Origin: Pseudomonas sp. ANT_H4
Lineage (GTDB): Bacteria; Pseudomonadota; Gammaproteobacteria; Pseudomonadales; Pseudomonadaceae
DNA: 64,000 nt
Direction: 5' to 3'
Assembly: GCF_008369295.1 (NCBI RefSeq)
Contig: NZ_VOBG01000007.1
Coordinates: 186,001-250,000 of the forward strand
This document shows, piece after piece, positions 47,812 to 58,632 of this stretch (positions within the stretch are counted from its first letter, which is position 1; each line of letters begins with the position of its first letter). The notes below the pieces were generated by a model. The model saw nothing but the letters and a program-made list of their open reading frames with translations. It ran no database searches and was not told the DNA's origin. The position numbers were made by a program, and so were the translations under genes.

Positions 47812-48635
47812 GGCCGGCGTCCCAGGCTGATGCGTTCATGGCCGCCGAGGTCGATGCGGCTCTGGACCTCTTCGAAGCCTTGCGCCAGCAACAGGTCGCG
47901 AACGGCCTGGGCCTGGTCATAACCATGCTCCAGCAGCAGCCAGCCGCCGGCATCCAGATGCACGGGTGCCTGAGCGATGATCAGGCGCAGGTCGTCCAAG
48001 CCATCGTGGCCGGCCACCAAGGCGCTGGCCGGCTCGAAACGCACATCACCGGCAGCCAAGTGCGGGTCGGTGTCGGCGATATACGGCGGGTTACTGATGA
48101 TCAGGTCGTAGGTGTGATCTTTCAGGGCGCTGAACCAATGGCTGCTCAGCACCGTAGCGTTGTTCAGGTGCAGGCGCTGGCGATTACGCTCGGCGAGGGC
48201 CACTGCTTCGAGCACGCGGTCGACCGCAGTGATTTTCCAATCCGGACGCTCGCTGGCCAGAGCCAGGGCAATAGCACCACTGCCAGTGCCCAAGTCCAGG
48301 ACATTGGCCGGCGTGGCGGGCAGTAATTCCAGGGCGGCTTCCACCAACATCTCGGTTTCCGGACGCGGGATCAGCGTGTGCGGTGCCACTTCCAGGTCCA
48401 GCTTCCAGAACCCTTGCTGGCCGAGGATATAGGCCACGGGCTCGCCGCTACGGCGGCGTTGCAGGTAGCTGGCGAAGGTCAGCGCGGCTTCGCTGCTGAC
48501 GATCTTTTCCGGCCAGGTGTGCAGGTAGCTGCGAGACTTGCCCAGGGCCGCGGCCAGTAGCAATTCCACATCCAGGCGCGCAGTGGACGAGTCAGGCAAC
48601 TCGGCGGCGCGTAACAAACTAGCAATAATGGTCAT
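47805..48635 (-). CDS. prmC: Release-factor glutamine methyltransferase PrmC
   Basis: A 276-residue SAM methyltransferase. The catalytic NPPY (IISNPPYIADTD) and SAM motif VLDLGTGSGAIALAL are clear, with the N-terminal helical domain (LPDSSTARLDVELLLAAAL) that grips the release factor. It methylates the GGQ Gln of RF1/RF2. The start directly follows the prfA stop. Confidence 0.96.
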   Translation of the reverse strand: MTIIASLLRAAELPDSSTARLDVELLLAAALGKSRSYLHTWPEKIVSSEAALTFASYLQRRRSGEPVAYILGQQGFWKLDLEVAPHTLIPRPETEMLVEAALELLPATPANVLDLGTGSGAIALALASERPDWKITAVDRVLEAVALAERNRQRLHLNNATVLSSHWFSALKDHTYDLIISNPPYIADTDPHLAAGDVRFEPASALVAGHDGLDDLRLIIAQAPVHLDAGGWLLLEHGYDQAQAVRDLLLAQGFEEVQSRIDLGGHERISLGRRPC

Positions 48636-49718
48636 TTATTCACCTATCGCTGCCAGTTGGTCGGCCTGGTATTCGGCCAGTAACGGCTCGATCACCGCAT
48701 CCACGCCACCGGCAAGAATTTCATCCAAGGAGTACAGGGTCAGGTTGACCCGGTGATCGGTAACCCGGCCCTGGGCAAAGTTGTAGGTACGGATGCGCTC
48801 GGAACGGTCACCGGAGCCCACCAGCAATTTGCGCTCGCTGGCAATCGCATTGGCGGCGGCGCTGGTCTGCTGGTCATTGAGCTTGGCCGACAGCCAGGAC
48901 ATCGCACGCGCTCGGTTCTTGTGCTGGGAACGTTCTTCCTGGCACTCCACCACAATGCCCGACGGCAAGTGGGTGATACGGATCGCCGAGTCGGTCTTGT
49001 TGACGTGCTGGCCGCCAGCACCCGATGAACGGTAGGTGTCGACACGCAAGTCCGCCGAGTTGATCTCGATGGCTTCCTGCTCGTCCGGCTCAGGCAACAC
49101 CGCCACGGTGCAAGCCGATGTGTGAATGCGGCCCTGGGATTCAGTGGCCGGAACCCGCTGTACGCGGTGAGCGCCAGATTCGAATTTCAGCTTGCCGTAG
49201 ACGTTGTCGCCTTCAATCCGGGCGATGACCTCTTTATAGCCGCCATGTTCACCGATGTTCTCGGACAAGATCTCGACACGCCAGCCGCGGCGTTCGGCAT
49301 AGCGCGAATACATGCGAAACAGGTCCCCGGAGAAGATCGCCGCTTCGTCACCGCCAGTGCCGGCGCGGATTTCCAGGAATACGTTGCGCCCATCGTTGGG
49401 GTCCTTGGGCAGCAACATGCGTTGCAGGTCGCCTTCCAGTTCGATCAGCCTGTCCTTGGCTTCGCGCACTTCTTCAACGGCCATTTCGCGCATGTCCGGA
49501 TCGCTGTCCTTGAGCAACGCCTGGGCGCCTTCGAGGTCAGCCTGAACCTTGAGCAGCTGTGTATAGATGGCCACAATGGGTTCAACTTCCGCGTATTCCT
49601 TGGAATAGGTGCGGAACTTGTTTTGATCGGAGATGACTTCGCCATCGCCGAGCAAGGCGGTCAGTTCCTCGAAACGATCCTGGATCATGTCCAGCTTATT
49701 GAGCAGTGACGCTTTCAT
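48636..49718 (-). CDS. prfA: Peptide chain release factor 1
   Basis: A 360-residue RF1. The GGQ loop is in [14 protein letters not shown], and the stop-codon-reading region and [13 protein letters not shown] block are present. It recognises UAA and UAG. Overlaps hemA by 4 bp (ATGA). Confidence 0.97.
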   Translation of the reverse strand: MKASLLNKLDMIQDRFEELTALLGDGEVISDQNKFRTYSKEYAEVEPIVAIYTQLLKVQADLEGAQALLKDSDPDMREMAVEEVREAKDRLIELEGDLQRMLLPKDPNDGRNVFLEIRAGTGGDEAAIFSGDLFRMYSRYAERRGWRVEILSENIGEHGGYKEVIARIEGDNVYGKLKFESGAHRVQRVPATESQGRIHTSACTVAVLPEPDEQEAIEINSADLRVDTYRSSGAGGQHVNKTDSAIRITHLPSGIVVECQEERSQHKNRARAMSWLSAKLNDQQTSAAANAIASERKLLVGSGDRSERIRTYNFAQGRVTDHRVNLTLYSLDEILAGGVDAVIEPLLAEYQADQLAAIGE

Positions 49719-50998
49719 TGCGGTTTTTTATCCGAAGCCGACGTGCCCTCATTGAGGGCAAAGAGTTCCTGGGCCATGGCCAGCGCATCGAGGCGGCCTT
49801 CGGCAGTCAGTTTTTTAAGCTGCACGCTTGGGGCGTGCAGCAATTTGTTGGTGAGGCCACGGGCCAGGTGCATCAGCACGTCTTCGGCGCTGCTGCCGTT
49901 GGCCAGCATGCGCTGGGCCTTGATCAATTCCTCATCCCGCAGGCGCTCGCCCTGCTGGCGGTAAGCCTTGAGCACATCGACGGCGGCCAGTTCACGCAGG
50001 CGCACCATGAAGTCATCGGCGCCGGCGCTGACCATTTCCTCAGCCGCCTGGGCTGCGCCCTGGCGGCTCTTGAGGTTTTCAGCGACCACTTCGTGGAGAT
50101 CGTCGACGCTATAGAGGTAAACGTCGTCCAACTCGCCGACTTCAGGCTCGATATCCCGGGGAACGGCGATATCCACCATGAAGATCGGCTTGTGCTTGCG
50201 CAGCTTCAAAGCGCTCTCTACCGCGCCTTTACCGAGGATCGGCAACTGACTGGCGGTGGAACTGATCACGATGTCGCTGCGCACCAGTTCGGCGGGGATT
50301 TCCGAGAGCAACACCGCATGAGCGCCGAACTGCTCGGCGAGGATACTGGCACGTTCCAGGGTACGGTTGGCCACGACGATCCGCTTGACCCCCAGCTCAT
50401 GCAGGTGGCGGGCGACCAGGGTGATAGTTTCGCCGGCGCCGATCAGCAGCGCCTGGCTGCGTTGCAAGTCGCTGAAGATCTGCTTGGCCAGGCTGACAGC
50501 GGCAAATGCCACGGAGACCGGGTTTTCGCCGATGGCGGTATCGGTGCGCACCTGTTTGGCCGAGTTAAACGTGGCCTGAAACAAACGCCCCAGCAGCGGG
50601 CCAATGGTCCCGGCTTCACGGGCCACGGCGTAGGCCGATTTCATCTGGCCGAGAATTTGCGGTTCGCCCAATACCAGCGAATCGAGCCCGGAGGCGACCC
50701 GCATCATGTGACGAACTGCCGCATCTTCTTCGTGCACATAAGCACTCGTGCGCAGCTCTTCAAGGCTCAAATGGTGGTAATCAGCCAGCCAGCGCAACAC
50801 CACATCCACCGAAAGATGTTCCTGCTCTATATAGAGCTCGCTGCGATTGCAGGTGGAAAGGATCGCAGCTTCGCGGCTGTCAGTGAGCCGGCAGAGCTGC
50901 TGCAAGGCCTCAACCAACTGCTCCGGGGTAAACGCCACGCGCTCGCGGACGTCTACAGAAGCAGTCTTGTGGTTAATACCCAGAGCAAGGAAGGCCAT
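49715..50998 (-). CDS. hemA: Glutamyl-tRNA reductase HemA
   Basis: A 427-residue enzyme of the C5 pathway that reduces glutamyl-tRNA to glutamate-1-semialdehyde. The active-site Cys is in [11 protein letters not shown], followed by [21 protein letters not shown] and the NADPH loop [15 protein letters not shown]. First gene of its operon. It is divergent from the TPR lipoprotein gene across a 274-bp gap that contains a REPIN. Confidence 0.96.
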   Translation of the reverse strand: MAFLALGINHKTASVDVRERVAFTPEQLVEALQQLCRLTDSREAAILSTCNRSELYIEQEHLSVDVVLRWLADYHHLSLEELRTSAYVHEEDAAVRHMMRVASGLDSLVLGEPQILGQMKSAYAVAREAGTIGPLLGRLFQATFNSAKQVRTDTAIGENPVSVAFAAVSLAKQIFSDLQRSQALLIGAGETITLVARHLHELGVKRIVVANRTLERASILAEQFGAHAVLLSEIPAELVRSDIVISSTASQLPILGKGAVESALKLRKHKPIFMVDIAVPRDIEPEVGELDDVYLYSVDDLHEVVAENLKSRQGAAQAAEEMVSAGADDFMVRLRELAAVDVLKAYRQQGERLRDEELIKAQRMLANGSSAEDVLMHLARGLTNKLLHAPSVQLKKLTAEGRLDALAMAQELFALNEGTSASDKKPQ

Positions 50999-51106
50999 TC
51001 AATATCGCTGATGATGTCGAGAGGCCGACAATTGTCCTACTTCGCCTGATTCAGAACAACCATTGCCGTCTATTGCCCTGGTAGCTTACGCCTATAAAAG
51101 GCCATC

Positions 51107-51207
51107 TGTGGAGCGTGCACGCTCGTGATGGTCGTTAACGATGACGCGGGCTTACTGAATAAAACGCGTTGCCCTCAGGTTCTTCGCGAGCAAGCTCGCG
51201 CCTACAC
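51107..51207. repeat. REPIN, second copy
   Basis: Arms TGTGGAGCGTGCACGCTCG and CGAGCAAGCTCGCGCCTACA enclose GATGGTCGTTAACGATGACG, nearly the same inside as at 26614-26715. It lies between divergent hemA and the TPR lipoprotein gene. Confidence 0.75.
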
Positions 51208-51272
51208 GGTTATGTTTGGCCGAAGGCTTGTGTCATGATGATCCGACCGCAGGTTAGTCGTCCTCTTCCTAT

Positions 51273-52997
51273 ATGAATAGATCTTCCGCGTTGCTCCTTG
51301 CTTTTGTCTTCCTCAGCGGCTGCCAGGCCATGGCTCCCGTATCGCCGGACGGTTCGCCACCGGTAGAAGACAGCACTCCCACCCCTGAAAAGCCCAAGGT
51401 TTACTCCTCGTTCAGTGAAGAGACGGTATTCAGTCTGCTGAGTGCGGAGCTGGCCGGCCAGCGCAATCGTTTCGACATTGCCCTGGATAACTACGTGACC
51501 CAGGCCATCAATACCCAGGACCCAGGTATTTCCGAGCGGGCGTTTCGCATTGCCGAGTACCTGGGCGCCGACCAGGCCGCGTTGGACAGTGCGCTGATCT
51601 GGGCGAAAAACGCCCCGGACGACCTTGAAGCCCAACGTGCAGCGGCGATCCAACTGGCTCGCGCCGGGCGCTATGACGACTCCATGATCTATATGGAGAA
51701 AGTATTGCAGGGCAAGGGTGACACCCACTTCGACTTCCTCGCGCTGTCGGCTGCCGACACCGACCAGGACACTCGCACCGGCCTGATGAAGAGTTTCGAC
51801 CGGCTGCTGCAAAAGCACCCGAAGAATGGCCAGCTGATTTTCGGCAAGGCCTTGTTGTTGCAACAGGATGACGAAGCCGAGGCCGCCTTGAAGCTGCTGG
51901 AGCGCAACCCACCGGAAGACGGTGAAGTCGCCCCACTGCTGCTGCGGGCGCGCCTGCTGCAAAACCTCAATCGCGGCAAGGAAGCCTTGCCGTTGCTGGA
52001 AAAAAGCATCAAGAAGTACCCGGACGACAAGCGCCTGCGCCTGACTTACGCCCGCATGTTGGTGGAGCAGGACCGCATGGAGGATGCCAAGGTAGAGTTC
52101 GCCAGCCTCGTCCAGCAATATCCGGATGATGACGAACTGCGCTACTCCCTGGCGCTGGTCTGCCTGGAGGCCAAGGCCTGGGATGAGGCCAAGGGCTACC
52201 TGGAAGACCTGATCGCCCGGGAAAGCCATGTCGACTCGGCGCACCTGAACCTGGGGCGTATCGCTGAAGAGCGCAACGACCCGCAAGGCGCGTTGATCGA
52301 GTACGCCCAGGTCGGCCCCGGCAATGACTACCTGCCAGCCCAATTGCGTCAGGCCGATATCCTGATGAACAACGGCCGCACCGATGAAGCGGAAAAACGT
52401 CTGACGGCGGCACGGGATGCAGAGCCGGACTACGCCATCCAGCTCTACCTGATCCAGGCAGAGACCTTGTCGGCCAACAATCAGGGCGATCGCGCCTGGA
52501 AAGTACTGCAGCAAGCACTGCTGCAATACCCCGACGACCTGAACCTTCTGTACACCCGCGCCATGCAAGCAGAAAAACGCAATGACCTGGCGCAGATGGA
52601 AAAAGACCTGCGCCTGATCATCAAGCGTGACCCGGACAACGCCATGGCACTGAACGCCCTGGGTTACACCTTGTCTGACCGTACAACGCGCTATGCCGAG
52701 GCCAAGGTCCTGATCGAGCAGGCTCACCAGCTCAACCCGGAAGATCCGGCCGTGCTCGACAGCCTGGGCTGGGTGAATTACCGCCTGGGCAACCTGGACG
52801 AAGCCGAACGCCTGCTGCGCCAAGCCCTTGAGCGATTCCCCGACCAGGAAGTCGCCGCTCACCTGGGCGAAGTGCTCTGGGCCAACGGCAAACAGCGCGA
52901 AGCCAGACAAATCTGGAAGAAGTTCCTCAAGGAACAACCCGAAAGCCCTATCCTGCGCAGCACCATCAAGCGCCTGACCGGATCCGAGACCCTTTAA
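51273..52997 (+). CDS. TPR-repeat outer-membrane lipoprotein
   Basis: A 574-residue lipoprotein with lipobox LSGC (Cys17). It is made of many TPR-type helix pairs; clear ones are [40 protein letters not shown] and [20 protein letters not shown]. The same gene precedes lolB in P. aeruginosa. It is probably a scaffold at the outer membrane; partners are unknown. ATG at 51273, weak ribosome site. LolB follows after 4 bp. Confidence 0.9.
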   Translation: MNRSSALLLAFVFLSGCQAMAPVSPDGSPPVEDSTPTPEKPKVYSSFSEETVFSLLSAELAGQRNRFDIALDNYVTQAINTQDPGISERAFRIAEYLGADQAALDSALIWAKNAPDDLEAQRAAAIQLARAGRYDDSMIYMEKVLQGKGDTHFDFLALSAADTDQDTRTGLMKSFDRLLQKHPKNGQLIFGKALLLQQDDEAEAALKLLERNPPEDGEVAPLLLRARLLQNLNRGKEALPLLEKSIKKYPDDKRLRLTYARMLVEQDRMEDAKVEFASLVQQYPDDDELRYSLALVCLEAKAWDEAKGYLEDLIARESHVDSAHLNLGRIAEERNDPQGALIEYAQVGPGNDYLPAQLRQADILMNNGRTDEAEKRLTAARDAEPDYAIQLYLIQAETLSANNQGDRAWKVLQQALLQYPDDLNLLYTRAMQAEKRNDLAQMEKDLRLIIKRDPDNAMALNALGYTLSDRTTRYAEAKVLIEQAHQLNPEDPAVLDSLGWVNYRLGNLDEAERLLRQALERFPDQEVAAHLGEVLWANGKQREARQIWKKFLKEQPESPILRSTIKRLTGSETL

Positions 52998-53001
52998 GAT
53001 T

Positions 53002-53619
53002 ATGTTTTTGCGCCACGTCATCGTTTTCAGCTTTATCGCCCTGCTCGCCGGTTGCGCGGGTTTCGGCGCACGCGAGTCCGTCGAAGGCCAGGGCAACCTA
53101 GCACAGTGGCGACAGCACAAAGATCAACTGAACAGCCTCGACGGCTGGCAGATCAGCGGCAAGGTCGGGATTCGCGCACCGAAGGACTCGGGCAGTGGCA
53201 CCCTGTTCTGGCTGCAACGCCAGGATTACTACGACATCCGACTTTCCGGCCCCCTGGGACGTGGCGCTGCACGCCTGACCGGCCGACCGGGGCAAGTGAG
53301 CCTCGAAGTCGCCAACCAGGGCCGCTATGAAGCGCCGAACCCCGAAGGTCTTCTGGAAGAACAACTGGGCTGGAAATTACCAGTGTCGCATCTGGTGTGG
53401 TGGGTTCGCGGGCTGCCCGCACCCGACAGCAAGAGCCGCTTGAGCCTCAATGGCGACAGCCGCCTGGCCACGCTGGAACAGGATGGCTGGCAGGTCGAGT
53501 ACTTGAGCTATGTTGAACAGAACGGTTACTGGCTACCCGAGCGCATCAAACTGCATGGTACTGACCTTGACCTCACGCTGGTGATCAAGGACTGGCAACC
53601 ACGCAAGCTGGGGCAATAA
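53002..53619 (+). CDS. lolB: Outer-membrane lipoprotein receptor LolB
   Basis: A 205-residue lipoprotein with lipobox LAGC and the LolB core [34 protein letters not shown] and [12 protein letters not shown]. LolB takes lipoproteins from LolA and places them in the outer membrane. One base separates its stop from the ispE start. Confidence 0.93.
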   Translation: MFLRHVIVFSFIALLAGCAGFGARESVEGQGNLAQWRQHKDQLNSLDGWQISGKVGIRAPKDSGSGTLFWLQRQDYYDIRLSGPLGRGAARLTGRPGQVSLEVANQGRYEAPNPEGLLEEQLGWKLPVSHLVWWVRGLPAPDSKSRLSLNGDSRLATLEQDGWQVEYLSYVEQNGYWLPERIKLHGTDLDLTLVIKDWQPRKLGQ

Positions 53620-53620
53620 C

Positions 53621-54472
53621 ATGACGGCAAAGCGCCTGACCCTACCTGCTCCAGCCAAGCTCAACTTGATGCTGCACATTCTTGGTCGCCGTGAAGACGG
53701 TTACCACGAACTGCAGACGCTGTTTCAATTTCTTGACTACGGCGATGAGCTGACCTTCGTTGTACGCGATGATGGCGTGATTCAACTGCACACCGCATTC
53801 GAGGGAGTACCCCACGACAGCAACCTGATCGTGAAGGCAGCAAAAAAACTTCAGGAACAATCCGGCTGCGCGCTGGGCATTGATATCTGGATCGACAAGA
53901 TCCTGCCCATGGGCGGCGGAATCGGCGGTGGCAGCTCCAACGCCGCCACCACCCTGCTCGGTCTGAACCACCTGTGGCAACTGGGCTGGGACGAGGATCG
54001 TCTGGCTACGCTGGGCCTGACACTGGGCGCAGACGTCCCGGTTTTCGTCCGTGGACACGCCGCTTTTGCCGAGGGAGTGGGGGAAAAACTCACCCCTGTA
54101 GACCCCGAAGAACCTTGGTATGTCGTGCTTGTTCCGCAAGTATCTGTAAGTACAGCAGAAATTTTTTCAGATCCACTGTTGACACGTAACTCTCCTCCCA
54201 TTAAAGTGCGCCCCGTTCCCAAGGGAAACAGTCGGAATGACTGCTTACCGGTTGTAGCAAGGCGTTACCCAGATGTACGTAACGCTTTGAATTTGTTAGG
54301 TAAATTTACCGAAGCAAAATTAACCGGAACTGGAAGTTGTGTGTTTGGGGGCTTCCCAAACAAAGCTGAAGCTGATAAAGTCTCGGCCCTTCTTACAGAG
54401 ACCCTTACAGGGTTTGTAGCAAAAGGAAGCAACGTTTCGATGTTGCATCGCAAGCTGCAAAGTCTGCTCTAA
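53621..54472 (+). CDS. ispE: 4-diphosphocytidyl-2-C-methyl-D-erythritol kinase IspE
   Basis: A 283-residue GHMP kinase of the MEP isoprenoid pathway. The N-terminal [21 protein letters not shown] and the ATP loop [17 protein letters not shown] are diagnostic; the C-terminal [11 protein letters not shown] block completes the site. The last third of the gene is markedly AT-richer than the first part and holds a possible promoter and a 12-bp palindrome, while the protein remains intact. Confidence 0.96.
   Translation: MTAKRLTLPAPAKLNLMLHILGRREDGYHELQTLFQFLDYGDELTFVVRDDGVIQLHTAFEGVPHDSNLIVKAAKKLQEQSGCALGIDIWIDKILPMGGGIGGGSSNAATTLLGLNHLWQLGWDEDRLATLGLTLGADVPVFVRGHAAFAEGVGEKLTPVDPEEPWYVVLVPQVSVSTAEIFSDPLLTRNSPPIKVRPVPKGNSRNDCLPVVARRYPDVRNALNLLGKFTEAKLTGTGSCVFGGFPNKAEADKVSALLTETLTGFVAKGSNVSMLHRKLQSLL
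54179..54207 (+). promoter_or_regulatory. Possible promoter inside ispE for the tRNA-Gln/prs unit
   Basis: A perfect -35 TTGACA (54179-54184) and a 17-bp spacer before TAAAGT (54202-54207), in the AT-rich end of ispE. A palindrome GGTAAATTTACC lies downstream at 54299-54310. Confidence 0.4.
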
Positions 54473-54480
54473 AAGGAACC

Positions 54481-54495
54481 GAGTGCTGGGCACTC
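54481..54495 (+). other. Small hairpin between ispE and tRNA-Gln
   Basis: GAGTGC-TGG-GCACTC, a perfect 6-bp stem, without a T-run. It may help processing of the tRNA 5' leader. Confidence 0.4.
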
Positions 54496-54509
54496 GTTGC
54501 AACAAATAC

Positions 54510-54584
54510 AGGGGCGTCGCCAAGCGGTAAGGCAGCAGGTTTTGATCCTGCCATGCGTTGGTTCGAATCCAGCCGCCCCTGCCA
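54510..54584 (+). tRNA. tRNA-Gln (TTG anticodon)
   Basis: A 75-nt cloverleaf. Acceptor AGGGGCG pairs with CGCCCCT, followed by G and an encoded CCA (54582-54584). The anticodon arm GCAGG-TTTTGAT-CCTGC puts TTG at positions 34-36, reading CAA/CAG. The T-arm loop GTTCGAATC is normal. It lies between ispE and prs, as in other Pseudomonas. Confidence 0.95.
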
Positions 54585-54630
54585 TTTTCGTATACTCATC
54601 CAGGTTACCCTCAGCCTTCAGGTACTGCGC

Positions 54631-55572
54631 GTGTCCAAGATGATGGTCTTTACGGGGAACGCCAACCCCGATCTGGCTCGGCGTGTTGTACGTCAGCTGC
54701 ATATCCCTCTCGGTGACATCTCTGTCGGTAAATTCTCCGACGGCGAAATTACAGCCGAGATCAATGAAAACGTCCGCGGTAAAGATGTCTTCATTATTCA
54801 GCCGACTTGCGCTCCGACCAACGATAACCTGATGGAACTCGTCGTGATGGCTGATGCCTTCCGCCGCTCCTCAGCGACTCGAATCACAGCTGTAATCCCT
54901 TACTTTGGTTATGCCCGTCAGGATCGCCGTCCGCGTTCCGCACGTGTGGCTATCAGCGCGAAAGTCGTTGCTGACATGCTGACCGTGGTAGGCATCGACC
55001 GTGTTCTCACGGTTGACCTGCACGCTGACCAAATCCAGGGGTTCTTCGATATTCCAGTAGATAACATCTACGGCTCCCCCGTCCTGGTGGATGACATCGA
55101 AGACCAGCGCTTTGAAAATCTGATGATCGTGTCCCCGGACATTGGCGGCGTCGTGCGTGCACGTGCTGTTGCCAAGTCCCTGGGCGTGGATCTCGGGATC
55201 ATCGACAAACGCCGTGAGAAAGCCAATCACTCTGAAGTGATGCATATCATCGGTGATGTCGAAGGGCGCACCTGTATTCTGGTCGATGACATGGTCGACA
55301 CCGCCGGCACCCTGTGCCACGCGGCGAAAGCCTTGAAAGAGCACGGTGCAGCCAAAGTCTTTGCCTACTGCACACACCCTGTGCTGTCGGGTCGGGCGAT
55401 CGAGAACATCGAGAACTCAATGCTGGACGAACTGGTGGTGACCAACACCATCCCGTTGTCCGCTGCTGCTCAAGCCTGTTCGCGTATCCGTCAACTGGAT
55501 ATCGCACCGGTAGTTGCCGAGGCGGTTCGCCGCATCAGCAACGAAGAATCGATCAGTGCGATGTTCCGTTAA
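54631..55572 (+). CDS. prs: Ribose-phosphate pyrophosphokinase Prs
   Basis: A 313-residue enzyme making PRPP. Blocks [41 protein letters not shown] and the PRPP loop [13 protein letters not shown] are present. The GTG at 54631 gives [10 protein letters not shown], matching the normal start and length in Pseudomonas. It starts 46 bp after the tRNA and is probably co-transcribed with it. Confidence 0.96.
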   Translation: MSKMMVFTGNANPDLARRVVRQLHIPLGDISVGKFSDGEITAEINENVRGKDVFIIQPTCAPTNDNLMELVVMADAFRRSSATRITAVIPYFGYARQDRRPRSARVAISAKVVADMLTVVGIDRVLTVDLHADQIQGFFDIPVDNIYGSPVLVDDIEDQRFENLMIVSPDIGGVVRARAVAKSLGVDLGIIDKRREKANHSEVMHIIGDVEGRTCILVDDMVDTAGTLCHAAKALKEHGAAKVFAYCTHPVLSGRAIENIENSMLDELVVTNTIPLSAAAQACSRIRQLDIAPVVAEAVRRISNEESISAMFR

Positions 55573-55608
55573 GGGTCAACCCTTGGCGTCATCCCACTGA
55601 CGAAAAGC

Positions 55609-55645
55609 GCCCCGCCCCAGCATATTGTTGGGGCGGGGCTTTTTT
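55609..55645 (+). terminator. Terminator after prs
   Basis: GCCCCGCCCCA (55609-55619) pairs with TGGGGCGGGGC (55629-55639), then six T. Very stable. The A-run on the left side makes it partly bidirectional. Confidence 0.9.
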
Positions 55646-55710
55646 GCCCATATCGCCTTTAGCGCTGGTCGCAAACGCTGGGGCGAATGTGGTTATTTTG
55701 GAGATACAAC

Positions 55711-56310
55711 ATGAACGATTTTACTCTGAATGCTGAAGTGCGATCTGACCTGGGGAAAGGTGCGAGCCGCCGCCTGCGTCGTCTCGCAAGCCTGGTTCCA
55801 GCTGTAGTTTACGGTGGCGAAAAAGCCCCTGAATCCATCAGCATGCAAGCTAAAGAAGTTGCCAAACTGCTGGAAAACGAAGCCTCGTACAGCCACATCA
55901 TCGAGCTGAACATCGGCGGCAAAAAGCAGAACGTCATCATCAAGGCACTGCAACGTCACCCAGCTAAAGGCCACGTGCTGCATGCTGACTTCGTACGCGT
56001 TGTAGCCGGTCAGAAACTGACCGCTATCGTGGCTGTACACTTCGTTGGCGAAGCTGACCCGATCAAGAAAGGCGGCGAAATTTCGCACGTTACCGCTGAG
56101 ATCGAAGTGACCTGCCTGCCGAAAGATTTGCCTGAATTCATCGAAGTCGACCTGTCGAACGCTGAAATCGGTGACATCATTCACCTGTCCGACCTCAAAG
56201 CCCCTAAAGGCGTTGAGTTTGTTGCTCTGGCTCACGGCAATGACAAAGCCATTGCAAACGTTCACGCTCCACGCGTTGCTCCAGAAGCTGAAGAAGCCGC
56301 TGCAGAGTAA
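55711..56310 (+). CDS. rplY: 50S ribosomal protein L25 (Ctc form)
   Basis: A 199-residue L25/TL5/Ctc protein: the N-terminal 5S-rRNA-binding L25 domain ([27 protein letters not shown]) plus the C-terminal Ctc extension, ending in an acidic EAEEAAAE tail. GGAG precedes the ATG. Codon use is that of a highly expressed gene. A 168-bp gap without terminator separates it from pth. Confidence 0.96.
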   Translation: MNDFTLNAEVRSDLGKGASRRLRRLASLVPAVVYGGEKAPESISMQAKEVAKLLENEASYSHIIELNIGGKKQNVIIKALQRHPAKGHVLHADFVRVVAGQKLTAIVAVHFVGEADPIKKGGEISHVTAEIEVTCLPKDLPEFIEVDLSNAEIGDIIHLSDLKAPKGVEFVALAHGNDKAIANVHAPRVAPEAEEAAAE

Positions 56311-56478
56311 TTCACTCTGTAACGTAGGAGCTGGAGGAAGCATCGCGGACCGAAACGTAGCGAGAAAGCGGGCGAGAACGCGAAGTTTACTTTTGAGTAA
56401 ATGAGTTCTTGTCGTCCACTTTCGCCGCACGTTGGTTGCAGCGATGTTATCCACAACTCCAAAGGAAGGGCCCCTGTC

Positions 56479-57063
56479 GTGACTGCCATTAAACTGATCG
56501 TTGGCCTGGGAAATCCAGGCGCAGAATACGAACAGACCCGGCATAACGCGGGGGCCCTTTTTGTTGAGCGCATCGCCCACGCCCAAGGTGTAAACCTGGT
56601 GGCCGATCGCAAATATTTTGGCCTGACCGGACGCCTCTCGCATCAAGGTCAGGATGTTCGTCTGCTGATACCCACCACCTACATGAACCGCAGCGGCCAA
56701 GCCGTCGCGGCACTTGCGGGTTTCTTCCGGATAAAACCCGAAGAAATCCTGGTGGCCCATGACGAATTGGACTTGCCACCCGGTGTTGCCAAGCTCAAGC
56801 AAGGCGGCGGGCATGGCGGTCATAACGGCCTGCGAGACATCATCGCGCAGTTGGGCAATCAGAATACCTTTTACCGTCTGCGGCTTGGCATTGGCCACCC
56901 AGGCGTCGCCAGTATGGTTTCAAACTTCGTCCTGGGTCGTGCGCCACGCGCCGAACAGGAAAAACTCGATGCCAGCATCGATTTTGCCCTCGGCGTGCTG
57001 CCGGATATCTTCGCCGGGGAATGGAACCGTGCGATGAAAAACCTGCACAGCCAGAAGGCCTGA
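56479..57063 (+). CDS. pth: Peptidyl-tRNA hydrolase Pth
   Basis: A 194-residue enzyme that frees tRNA from peptidyl-tRNA. Catalytic His is in [12 protein letters not shown], with [27 protein letters not shown] and [11 protein letters not shown]. The start is a GTG at 56479 with GGAAGGG upstream. YchF follows after 22 bp. Confidence 0.96.
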   Translation: MTAIKLIVGLGNPGAEYEQTRHNAGALFVERIAHAQGVNLVADRKYFGLTGRLSHQGQDVRLLIPTTYMNRSGQAVAALAGFFRIKPEEILVAHDELDLPPGVAKLKQGGGHGGHNGLRDIIAQLGNQNTFYRLRLGIGHPGVASMVSNFVLGRAPRAEQEKLDASIDFALGVLPDIFAGEWNRAMKNLHSQKA

Positions 57064-57085
57064 CTCTTATCCAAGGGGAAACACC

Positions 57086-58186
57086 ATGGGATTCAATTGC
57101 GGCATCGTCGGCCTGCCCAACGTCGGCAAGTCCACCCTGTTCAACGCCCTGACCAAATCCGGTATTGCGGCGGAGAACTTCCCCTTCTGCACCATCGAAC
57201 CCAACACCGGTATCGTGCCGATGCCCGACGCACGCCTGGAAGCACTGGCGGTCATCGTCAATCCCAAGCGCATCCTGCCGACCACCATGGAATTCGTCGA
57301 CATCGCAGGCCTGGTGGCCGGCGCGTCGAAAGGTGAAGGCCTGGGCAACAAGTTCCTTGCCAACATCCGCGAGACCGACGCCATCGCCCACGTGGTCCGC
57401 TGCTTCGAAGACGAGAACGTGATTCACGTCTCCAACAGCGTCGACCCGAAACGCGACATCGAGATCATCGACCTGGAACTGATCTTTGCCGACCTCGACA
57501 GCTGCGAGAAGCAACTGCAAAAGGTCACTCGCAACGCCAAGGGCGGCGACAAGGATGCTGTGGTTCAGAAGGCTCTGCTGGAGCAACTGATCGCTCACTT
57601 CACTGAGGGCAAGCCAGCACGTAGCCTGATGAAAAGCATGAACACCGACGAAAAGGCGGTGATTCGTGGTTTTCACCTGCTGACCACCAAGCCTGTCATG
57701 TACATCGCCAATGTGGCTGAAGACGGCTTCGAGAACAACCCGTTGCTCGACGTGGTCATGGCCATTGCCAAAGAAGAAGGCGCCATTGTCGTACCGGTCT
57801 GCAACAAGATCGAAGCGGAAATCGCCGAGCTTGATGACGGCGAAGAAAAAGACATGTTCCTTGAGGCCCTGGGCCTGGAAGAGCCTGGCCTGAACCGTGT
57901 GATCCGCGCCGGCTACGAAATGCTGCACCTGCAGACTTACTTCACCGCTGGTGTTGAAGAAGTCCGCGCATGGACCGTCAAAGTCGGTGCCACCGCACCA
58001 CAAGCCGCTGGCGTGATCCACACCGACTTCGAAAAAGGTTTTATCCGCGCCGAAGTCATCGCCTACAACGACTTCATCCAGTTCAAGGGTGAAGCCGGTG
58101 CCAAGGAAGCAGGTAAATGGCGCCTGGAAGGCAAGGAATACATCGTCAAGGATGGCGACGTGATGCACTTCCGTTTCAACGTCTAA
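57086..58186 (+). CDS. ychF: Redox-regulated ATPase YchF (Obg family)
   Basis: A 366-residue P-loop ATPase. G1 is [14 protein letters not shown], and the G4 motif NVAED-type replaces NKxD, which gives ATP rather than GTP preference. A coiled coil (about 130-200) and TGS domain ([12 protein letters not shown]... to VMHFRFNV) follow. It binds ribosomes and is linked to oxidative stress. The pth-ychF order is conserved. Confidence 0.96.
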   Translation: MGFNCGIVGLPNVGKSTLFNALTKSGIAAENFPFCTIEPNTGIVPMPDARLEALAVIVNPKRILPTTMEFVDIAGLVAGASKGEGLGNKFLANIRETDAIAHVVRCFEDENVIHVSNSVDPKRDIEIIDLELIFADLDSCEKQLQKVTRNAKGGDKDAVVQKALLEQLIAHFTEGKPARSLMKSMNTDEKAVIRGFHLLTTKPVMYIANVAEDGFENNPLLDVVMAIAKEEGAIVVPVCNKIEAEIAELDDGEEKDMFLEALGLEEPGLNRVIRAGYEMLHLQTYFTAGVEEVRAWTVKVGATAPQAAGVIHTDFEKGFIRAEVIAYNDFIQFKGEAGAKEAGKWRLEGKEYIVKDGDVMHFRFNV

Positions 58187-58202
58187 ACCCTGGCGCAGAA
58201 CA

Positions 58203-58231
58203 AAAAGCCGATGCAATGCATCGGCTTTTTT
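58203..58231 (+). terminator. Terminator of the pth-ychF unit
   Basis: GCCGAT-GCAATGC-ATCGGC followed by TTTTTT, 20 bp after the ychF stop. It marks the end of the conserved block. Confidence 0.85.
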
Positions 58232-58234
58232 GTG

Positions 58235-58632
58235 GGCGCCTGACCGATATCCTACCTGCCAGAAAGAATCCAACTGGCACGCGCAATGACACAATAAAAT
58301 GTAACAATTTGGCAACTCCACTAAATACATAAGACCCCACCAACACAACGCTGCCTAAAAATCACTAATTCCTCACCATCTAAAAAAAACCAAAAATTCC
58401 AGACTACTCCTACCTCCAATAACGATTTAAAACAGCCACTGCACTTGAATATTTATTATTTTTAGCTTCCACTCCGCAGCTCAGTCGATAAGCATTAAAA
58501 CTCACCATTTATCACCAATGACAACGGTATAGACTTGCGTTCTACTGCCTTTAAGAAAATGACCAAGCGGCTCAAGTTAGTTGAACTCGTAATAGGTCTG
58601 ACAGAGGCAATAAATATGTTGCAGCAAGAGTG
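58235..58632. other. AT-rich intergenic region before the type III cluster
   Basis: About 400 bp with much lower GC than the surrounding genes (for example 20 of 60 bases G/C in 58381-58440). It has no plausible gene and no readable hrp box or sigma-54 (-24/-12) site. It must hold the promoter for the HrpS-like gene. It may be a boundary of acquired DNA. Confidence 0.6.

Noticed and set aside
51210..53120. 636-codon minus-strand open frame opposite the TPR lipoprotein
   Set aside because: The plus strand encodes a lipoprotein with TPR repeats and lipobox; the minus frame is a shadow.
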